Assembly (NCBI GenBank): GCA_001051155.2
Contig: JYIP02000003.1
Location: 3,658,001-3,722,000 of the forward strand
Direction of reading: 5' to 3'
Source of the DNA: Chrysoporthe austroafricana
Taxonomy: Eukaryota > Ascomycota > Sordariomycetes > Diaporthales > Cryphonectriaceae
DNA: 64,000 bases
The notes beneath the pieces are model-generated. The model did not search any database. It saw only the letters and a program-made list of their open reading frames with translations, and had not been told where the DNA came from. Shown here piece after piece: positions 57,677-64,000 of the stretch; the first letter of the stretch is position 1; the number at the start of each line of letters is the position of its first letter. The position numbers were made by a program, and so were the translations under genes.

Positions 57677-58348
57677 GACGTTTTCAGGCGTCACATGGCA
57701 TTTGACAGGTGGCTTTAGAAGAGCTTGCTGAGGGCTAGAATAGTCCGTTATAGGGTGTTCACTTCAATAGCAAGGAGATTGTCTAAATACATGCATAGTT
57801 GGGCGTATTTATGACTGACCAACAACCTTGATATCTAGCGCGTGGATTCGGACAAACAACAGGAAAAAGTGTGGAAAACCGACGTGTAAAAAGCAGAAAT
57901 CTGTTGATAATATCTGCTCAACTGGGCGTGGCAGATAATCAGAAGTTGTCGAAGAGGGTACAAGCACTTACAAGGTTGTCCACAGCGTAAACACTTCACC
58001 TGTGGTTTCCAAACGCGAGCGGTGTTTACTCACAGAACGCACCGAGACCGCAGGAATGAATGAACATGTCCTGAGGATGAGTGGCTACAACAGGCAGGCA
58101 GTGGCTGTATAATTAGAGCACATTCGTCACCTAGGTTGTTAGTTCGAGTTCTGAAAGACTTCGTTTCTTGAAAGTAAAATGGTAGACGATCATACTAGCT
58201 AATATGGAGATCACAAAGACCTCGCAGAAACGGCCGATACTGAGACAGTGGCTCGGGCGTCTTTAGGATACTCCGGAGGCCACGAGTCTACAATTTACTG
58301 ACTCTTTGAACCGGCCTTCGATCAGAGAACAGAGCCATAAACACCACC
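57677..58348. other. Intergenic between converging genes
   Basis: No gene seen. A T-arm-like GTTCGAGTTC at about 58142 was examined as a tRNA and rejected. Confidence 0.4.
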
Positions 58349-59297
58349 TTAAGAAGTCGCCATATGTGCACCTCCGCCGACATGGAAAGTCTGACCTGTG
58401 AGCCACTGGGATTCTGGGCTAGCAAGTAATGCCACGACGCCCGCAATATCGTTCGGCATGCCCGGTCTGCCCAGGGGACTCCATGTGCTGACCTTCGCAT
58501 CGATCTCGTCGATCGTCATATTCTTGCCGTTAGGAAAGTAATCAGCCGCAGCCTGCGCGTACATGTCGCTCTTCACGCCGCCGGGAGCGATGGCATTCAC
58601 GGTGATCTGTTTAGGACCGAAATCCCAGGCCAGACATTTGATCATTCCCGTAACCGCGGCTTTAGAAGCAGAATAGATTGCGTGGCGCGGGAAACCCTAT
58701 GTCTTATACGTTAGAGCGTCCACTGCCCGTAGAGTGCCAGAATACTGGTCTGGAGACCCTATGCAGAGATCTTACCATGACGGCAGAGATACTGCTAATC
58801 AGCATCAAACGCCCCCCGTTCTCCATGACCTTGTAGGCCTCCTGCGCAATGAAATATTGCGCCTTGACATTCACGGCGAACACCTTGTCGATCTCTTCGC
58901 CTTTGACCGTCTCCAGGTCACCGAAGTGCTCGATGCCGGAGTTGCTCATCACAATGTCCACGCGGCCGAGCTCCTTCTTCGCCGTCTCGAAGAGGCGCGC
59001 GATGTCCCTCTGGTCCGAGACGTCCGCCTGAACACAGATGGCCCGGACCTTATGCTCGCCGCGCGCTTGCGCAGCGACGGCTTCCGCAGACTTGGCGGAA
59101 GCGACGTAGTTGATGGCCACGTCCGCGCCATGCGAAGCCAGCTTCAGTGCGATGGCAGCCCCGATGCCGCGAGATGACCCGGTGACTACCTTTCGGGTCA
59201 GCGGATCTAGGTACCATTCGAAGCCTCAAGATGTTTGATGAGCGGAAAGCCTACCAATGGCCACCTTGCCGTTCAGGTTCCTCATCTGCTCTGGCAT
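58349..59297 (-). CDS. Short-chain dehydrogenase, naphthol/versicolorin-reductase-like
   Basis: Exons 59255-59297, 58776-59185 and 58349-58696 (266 residues) keep frame. The first junction restores the cofactor motif VTGSSRGIG at about residues 15-23. Then come ADVSDQRDIARLFETA, IVMSNSGIEHFGD, the catalytic Ser in LMLISSIS, Tyr and Lys in YSASKAAVTGMIKCLA, and VNAIAPGGVKSDMYAQ. This last is followed by a PNG motif and WSPLGRPGMPNDIAGVVALL, features shared with the tetrahydroxynaphthalene and versicolorin reductase group of NADPH-dependent SDRs. It may act on a phenolic polyketide or a general ketone. No PKS lies close by. The gene looks intact. Confidence 0.88.
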
Positions 59298-60720
59298 GGT
59301 CTCTTCGTGTGGGTAAAGTAGCTGAATAGATGCTAATAGTTCGAAGGATTGTCCTTGTGGATTTGTAGTTCTAAGCAGCAGAGCTTTAGGAGCTTCCGCG
59401 ACTTTTCATATATGTATATTTTCGCTATCTAACTAGTCTGCTGTATATTATCGTCTGATAGTAGTTGCGATCCTCCTTTAGGCCAGCGTACTGTTAAGCT
59501 ATGATCACTAATGCAAGGATGAATCACCGCGGCGCGCGGGAGCGCGAAGAGCCGAGTTGAACGCGGGAGCGCGGAAGTGCGGCAACGAATTGATTCTAGT
59601 GCATTGCTAGGCGTAGTCGAGACTATCATGATGCCGTGGCTTCCAATGTGACGTCGGGTCTCAGTCTTGCTTGTCGATGTCTCTTGTTATCGACATCCGA
59701 TCTCACAGAGTGACGAGAGTTTTGCCGTCTTACTCTGTCTGTTATCGCCCTTATACCCTCGAGTCCCGCCAGGGTATGTTCTGCAAATGTGAAGGCATCC
59801 GGTCTCCTCAACGATCAGCCTAAGCTTTGACGTGAACGTCATGCTCCACGCGGAGCATCGCGAATACTGGTAGTATTGAACACACTCGTGCGGAAAACCT
59901 TCGCATCCGGTCATTGAGGTGATGTGAGGTGATGTGAGGTGATGTGAGGTGATGATATTATGGGCGTCAAAATGTAATCGAAGGAGTGAACAATACTTAC
60001 TCGTTGTTCAAGGCTCCTTCTATCCGGCAAATCTGTAGAGAAGCACCTACGGACACGTTATGGACTCCTGGCTCTCAGAATCGACACGTACATAAGGACT
60101 TCAAATGCCCACTACTGTACTGAAGTGCACCCGCGATCCGAACCCCGTCGTTGCAGTCTGGAAGCATGTTAGTACAGTGCTGCTCAGAAGGTCAACGAGA
60201 GGCCCATTTGCCTGCTGAGCTTCTGCACTACCGTGACGGTTTCAGTTCCGTATCACTGCAACAGCCATGGGCGGTCCCAATACCAGCAGCTGCATCTCCA
60301 GATACCATTGACTGGGTTCTTGAGCTTTCTGTGTTCGTGTTTGCTCTGTGGCGGGAGTGACAGTCTGTCTTCAGTACCACCTACTTCATACCCAGGAACC
60401 CGCCTCTCATGCAGTCTTGCACATAAGTATAAGTTGCTCCTCCCCATTCAAGGATTGACTGGGCCTTGGCAAGCTACCATGTCCTGCCAACGGCCCGTCG
60501 GCAGTAACGACTGACAGAAACTCCCCCGTCTTTGGGTTTCTGTTGAACATCGCAAACACTCTGCGGTAGGTTGGGCACCTCTCTCACTTGAGACCACACA
60601 GAATCTATCTCCTCATCCAAACTCTCTTCTAGGCCAGCCCACACGACAGTGCCGTAGTGCCTTCGCCATCTCCCGAGCGACCAGACCCTCCGTCGTCCTC
60701 TACAAGACACCGCAGCCGGC
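59298..60720. other. Intergenic with short tandem repeat
   Basis: No supported gene. It includes four 10-bp units at 59915-59956 and a GC-rich patch at about 59530-59580 with repeated GCGCGGGAGCGCG-like sequence. The part before 60721 is the promoter and leader of the membrane protein. Confidence 0.4.
59915..59956 (+). repeat. 10-bp tandem repeat
   Basis: Four units of TGAGGTGATG in perfect succession. Confidence 0.9.
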
Positions 60721-61284
60721 ATGGACGAAACACAGACGGGGCATGGCTCCTGGAAGTCCCGCGTCTGGCCTGGCACCTCGAAAATCCTCTCGTCATGGTC
60801 CCACCTCAGCGGTGGCCCGCGGGTCGTCCTTCGCCGGCTCTGCATGTGGACAATCCTCGTCATCCGGGTCCTCATCTCCATCTTCATGATCGCCCTGCGC
60901 ACCCTCGGGGTGCAGGTCGTGAGCGTGGTCGTCGGGATCGTACTCTTGGTCCTCAACTTCCTCTTTACCGCCTGGTGCCTCGCCATGATTGACCGCGCCG
61001 AGGGGGTCCGGAACGTGTTCTGCCTGAGGGTGGTAAGTCATGAACCTGTGACGTTGTACGAAACAGAGGGGGCGAGAAAGAGCTGACAATTCTTTCTCTT
61101 CCCCCAGGGCCGAAAGCACCTTGACATATTCGTTGTCCTCTGCGCCGTCGTCCATATCCTGATAATTGCTGGCTTCTGGTCTTTTATCGGTCACGTTGGA
61201 GCCAACATCATCTGGTTCATCCTTTGGGCGCTGATTGCTGCCTACGGATTCATCTGCAGCAGGGCACCGGACAGCATTGTCTAA
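60721..61284 (+). CDS. Small four-helix membrane protein (hypothetical)
   Basis: Exons 60721-61032 and 61108-61284 (162 residues) keep frame; the intron has GTAAGT and CCCCCAG ends. The hydrophilic first 35 residues are followed by four hydrophobic segments: around 40-56 (LCMWTILVIRVLISIFMIAL), 64-85 (VVSVVVGIVLLVLNFLFTAW), 108-128 (LDIFVVLCAVVHILIIAGFW) and 132-155. A MIDRAEGVRNVF loop lies between the second and third. I do not recognise the family; the layout resembles small MARVEL-like or eisosome-type four-helix proteins of fungi, which is only a guess. It converges with the Chs7-like gene about 540 bases downstream. Confidence 0.65.
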
Positions 61285-61822
61285 GTTCCGTTGGACCTCG
61301 TGGCAGACTCGAGCATATGCTAGAATGGACGGAGTCGCTGATTATGTTGGTTCAGAAGGGTGGAAGGACAATACAGGAAGTGGTCATTGGGGGCTGGTGA
61401 TCGAAGGTGCTACTGTGATCAATTACCGCGACAGCCTAGATACCGGATGAGTATAACGTTAATGTGTTCTTCGTTCTTCATAAACTCTGTTGCCTGCTCT
61501 TTGCTTGAACGTCGACCTCGCTCAGCTGTCTGCTGGCGGCCGTCTCGCGTCAGGTTCTAACCAAGTCCCCCCGCCGGGCGGTCACCTTCAGCCGTCTTCC
61601 AATCGTAGCTCAGGATAGAGCAGCTATGGGTCAAGGGACGTCGGATAATTCAAGACGGGTATTGATTGATATTCTATCGTATCCACATTATCATTGATCG
61701 ACTGGGTATAGATTATCCGGCCAGCTGCCCATCCCCCCATGCCATTCAAAGGCTGGTATCATTATAACGCTTATGAGAAAAAAAGGGAAAGAGCACCGGA
61801 CCCCGTCTCCGAGGCCGATAGA
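61285..61822. other. Intergenic between converging genes
   Basis: Nothing seen. Confidence 0.4.
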
Positions 61823-63143
61823 TTACGGGTATGTGTTTCCAACCGTCATGGGCCAGTCGTCCTCTGTGATCGAGGACCAGAAGATCCAGATCATCACGAC
61901 GGACAGGAGGGTGAAGAGAGTCTCGAAGAGCGCACCATCGATCTTGCCGCTCGTGCCGCTGCAGATGTGGGAGCTGATGGCGTAGTTGAAGATCTGGCCC
62001 AGGGCGAAGAGGACGGCCGCTAGGGTCAGATAAATCATGGGTCTCGTCTCACCCAGCACCCGCAGGACGAGAATCGTCTCAAGGACGTAGAAGGCCACGA
62101 GGAAGATGAGTGGGATGAGCTGGTAGAGGACGTAGAGAGCGATGTTCCGGAAGGGCGAGTCGTAGCTCGAGGCCCAGTAGCCTGTCCAGCCGTAGCCCGT
62201 ATCGAGGGCGATGTAGCCGGTGCCGATGAGGAGAACAGCGGCGGAGCCAAACAGCAAGCCTAGAGAGAGCGGCGTTCCGTCATCCAGAACCTGGTAGCCG
62301 ACGACTGCGTTGAGCATAAGTATCCACGTCGTTGCGATGATGAAGCCAATGTGGATCCCGGTGAAGGCAATCCGAACGCGAGACTCCAAAGGAAACTCTC
62401 CCACTGTGAAGATCTCGCATATCGATATGACAATGTAACCGACGAGGAACATTTGCATTTCCCTGTTCTGTGTTAGCAGGACTGAACGGACAGAAGTAGG
62501 TATTCGTGTCAAGGACGGAAGCCATTCTATCGGATGGTCGACTATCCTGCGAGTGGGTTTCCGAAAATCGGCTACAACACAGTAGTCGACCATCCCATAG
62601 AAGCATCATTCTCAGACAGGTCGGTTACCCCACAGGAGGACGCGGGTGTTTTTTTTTTTTTTGTTAAGGGATGTGGGATGATCCCAGAGCGAAACACAAG
62701 TAACGGAGGAGACAGGTGGTCGTGCTGAAAAGAGGGAGTCGTACCTTCTGCCGACAGCAGCCCGTTTTCTTTCAGACCGCAAGATTAGGTATATGCTTGC
62801 CAGAATAGCGAAGCCGCACAGTAATATCGACCCTGTGAGTTAAGTCGGTCAGCTGGAGGTCCAGCGCCCGGTGGCCGTCCTGTGGCCATCCCGTGAGGAC
62901 ATACCCAAGTTGCCCAGATGCCTCCCACCGCTCAGCGGTATGCCCACCAGCTGGCAGCTGTTGGCGGTGTCCCATGGCCCACTCTGGTTGTGTGCCGTCG
63001 AGAGAAGGTTGCAGACCGGCAGTGTCGAATCTCGGCAGAAGTTCTGACGGGCTGTTAGCATACCAATTGGGCGACTGCAAGACTGGAAGACGTCGGTCGC
63101 AGGAGTTGCTTACGCCGAAATTTCCGAACTGTGTCGACCCCAT
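61823..63143 (-). CDS. Chs7-like chitin synthase export chaperone
   Basis: Exons 63114-63143, 62905-63043, 62745-62832 and 61823-62462 (298 residues) keep frame. The N-terminus is MGSTQFGNFG followed by FCRDSTLPVCNLL, and then comes the first helix (SILLCGFAILASIYLIL) ending in the AAVGRREMQMF step that marks the Chs7 family. Later helices carry WILMLNAVVGYQVLDDGTPLS and VLYQLIPLIFLVAFYVLET, then RPMIYLTLAAVLFALGQIFN, HICSGTSGKIDGALFETLF and FWSSITEDDW close to the end. Seven hydrophobic segments are visible. Family members in the ER membrane allow exit of class IV chitin synthases (Chs3 in yeast). This copy is shorter at the C-terminus than canonical Chs7, so it may be a paralogue. The third intron is long (282 nt) and contains a run of T. 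Confidence 0.85.
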
Positions 63144-64000
63144 CCTGATGACTGAAGCAGAGCAGGTTGTCCAAAAGAGGGTCGCCCGCCGCGTAGACGG
63201 TCCCACGAGAGGTCCAGAGAGCGGTCAGGCCAGGAGCAAAGGCCGACAGCTAATTATTATGTCCAATCGACCGTCGGACCGGTCGAGTCGATGATCCCGC
63301 GGTCGAAAGTCGGGTTTGGTCAGTCGAGTCGGGTTGATGGTTCCCAAACGCAGGAGACAATCACGAGCCGACAAGACGGTCAGGAATCGACGGTGTAGAA
63401 TTCGGCAAGAGCAGGTGGGTCGCGGTTTCCCTCCTCGACGTTCTGTTTGGTCCGAGCTCTTTCTTCCTCGCTCGTATCTCTCGATCAGTGGATCGCGCCT
63501 TCCTGTCTCAGTGCCATTCAGCAGGTCGGGTCGTCTTTCCCTCTCTGAAGAGGAATCAATTGAATGTGTCCCCTTAATTCCTCTCAAGATGCGACGGACC
63601 GGGGTCTGAGATTATGCTTTCGTTTGGGTCGCTGTGTCGTGTGTGAATCTGGGTGGTGTGTTGCGGGTTCGCTCGCTGCATGCAGGAGACGAGGCGAGGG
63701 CGCGCAAGGCAGAGACAAGTGGTTTTAAAGAGAGGGCAGGCACGGGCGAGGCGGGCCCGGCGCGGCGCGGGAAGGAGCGGCCTCGCCTGCGCCTGCGCTC
63801 TGCACCTACTTGCCTGGTACCACATACACATGCACCAAGCAAATGCGCAGTCCGGAGGATTGCCAAGGAAGCTGCGATTAGCTGCCAGGCCTGCGACTGG
63901 GGGGGGTGACCTGGGGTGACCTGGGGCGTGCTGGAGTATGCCGCGGGTGGTTGGCTGGTCCAGCGTCTGCAGGTGGTTGGTCCCACCTCTTCCAGTGGGC
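63144..64000. other. Upstream region of the Chs7-like gene, right edge
   Basis: No supported gene. A C/T-rich tract reads towards the Chs7-like start on the minus strand. Overlapping frames near 63574-63986 are GC-driven and lack motifs. Confidence 0.4.

Noticed and set aside
58100..58165. tRNA-like stretch with GTTCGAGTTC and a GTC triplet in a possible anticodon loop
   Set aside because: A T-arm stem of only 4-5 pairs can be drawn, but neither the acceptor nor the anticodon stem forms.
1..64000. CRISPR arrays, bacterial operons, riboswitches
   Set aside because: None expected in a fungal nuclear genome, and no regularly spaced identical repeats were seen.

Overview
This is nuclear DNA of a filamentous ascomycete (Pezizomycotina). 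The genes carry many short GT-AG introns of about 50-100 nt with CTNAC-like branch sites. Families typical of that group are present: Zn2Cys6 regulators with fungal-specific domains, 2EXR, HET, DUF7924-type and fungal rhodopsin-like proteins, highly reducing PKS, Chs7 and GH76/Dcw1. Two tRNA genes have introns just 3' of the anticodon. I cannot name the genus from sequence alone.

Layout. 1-15 kb: a secreted SMP-30/lactonohydrolase-family enzyme (seven exons), a tiny Ser/Gly-repeat protein, a disordered hydrophilic protein, and two Zn2Cys6 regulators on the minus strand. The second regulator has the first half of its zinc cluster encoded by two micro-exons of 13 and 10 nt. 15-25 kb: an intact tRNA-Ser(CGA), two nearby solitary copies of its 3' half, a DUF7924-type pseudogene behind an imperfect tandem repeat, an intact 2EXR gene, and a damaged fungal rhodopsin-like receptor.

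25-41 kb is the most unusual part: the remains of a polyketide locus. A highly reducing PKS on the minus strand is reduced to KS, the start of AT, KR and ACP. It has two in-frame stops, a KS active-site Cys replaced by Phe, a KR frameshift, and a piece of its methyltransferase region lying inverted inside it. Next to it are a small multi-pass membrane protein, a citrate-synthase-like gene of the kind that makes alkylcitrates in polyketide clusters (open frame, but one substrate-binding His position is Leu), and the ER(end)-KR-ACP tail of a second PKS. PKS plus citrate synthase suggests a decayed alkylcitrate-type (maleidride or squalestatin-like) cluster; this is inference. A LINE-like RNase H relic, an intact sugar-porter gene and a HET-domain pseudogene follow.

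42-64 kb is orderly again and rich in cell-wall and carbohydrate functions: a Cys-rich single-pass membrane protein, a GH31 alpha-xylosidase-like enzyme, tRNA-Thr(CGU), a GPI-type GH76 mannanase (Dcw1/Dfg5 family), a fructosyl-amino-acid oxidase, a naphthol-reductase-like SDR, a four-helix membrane protein and a Chs7-like chitin-synthase export chaperone.

Overall the window mixes housekeeping and wall genes with repeat-rich stretches in which several genes have died. Exon boundaries given here were worked out by eye from splice motifs, reading frame and family similarity.
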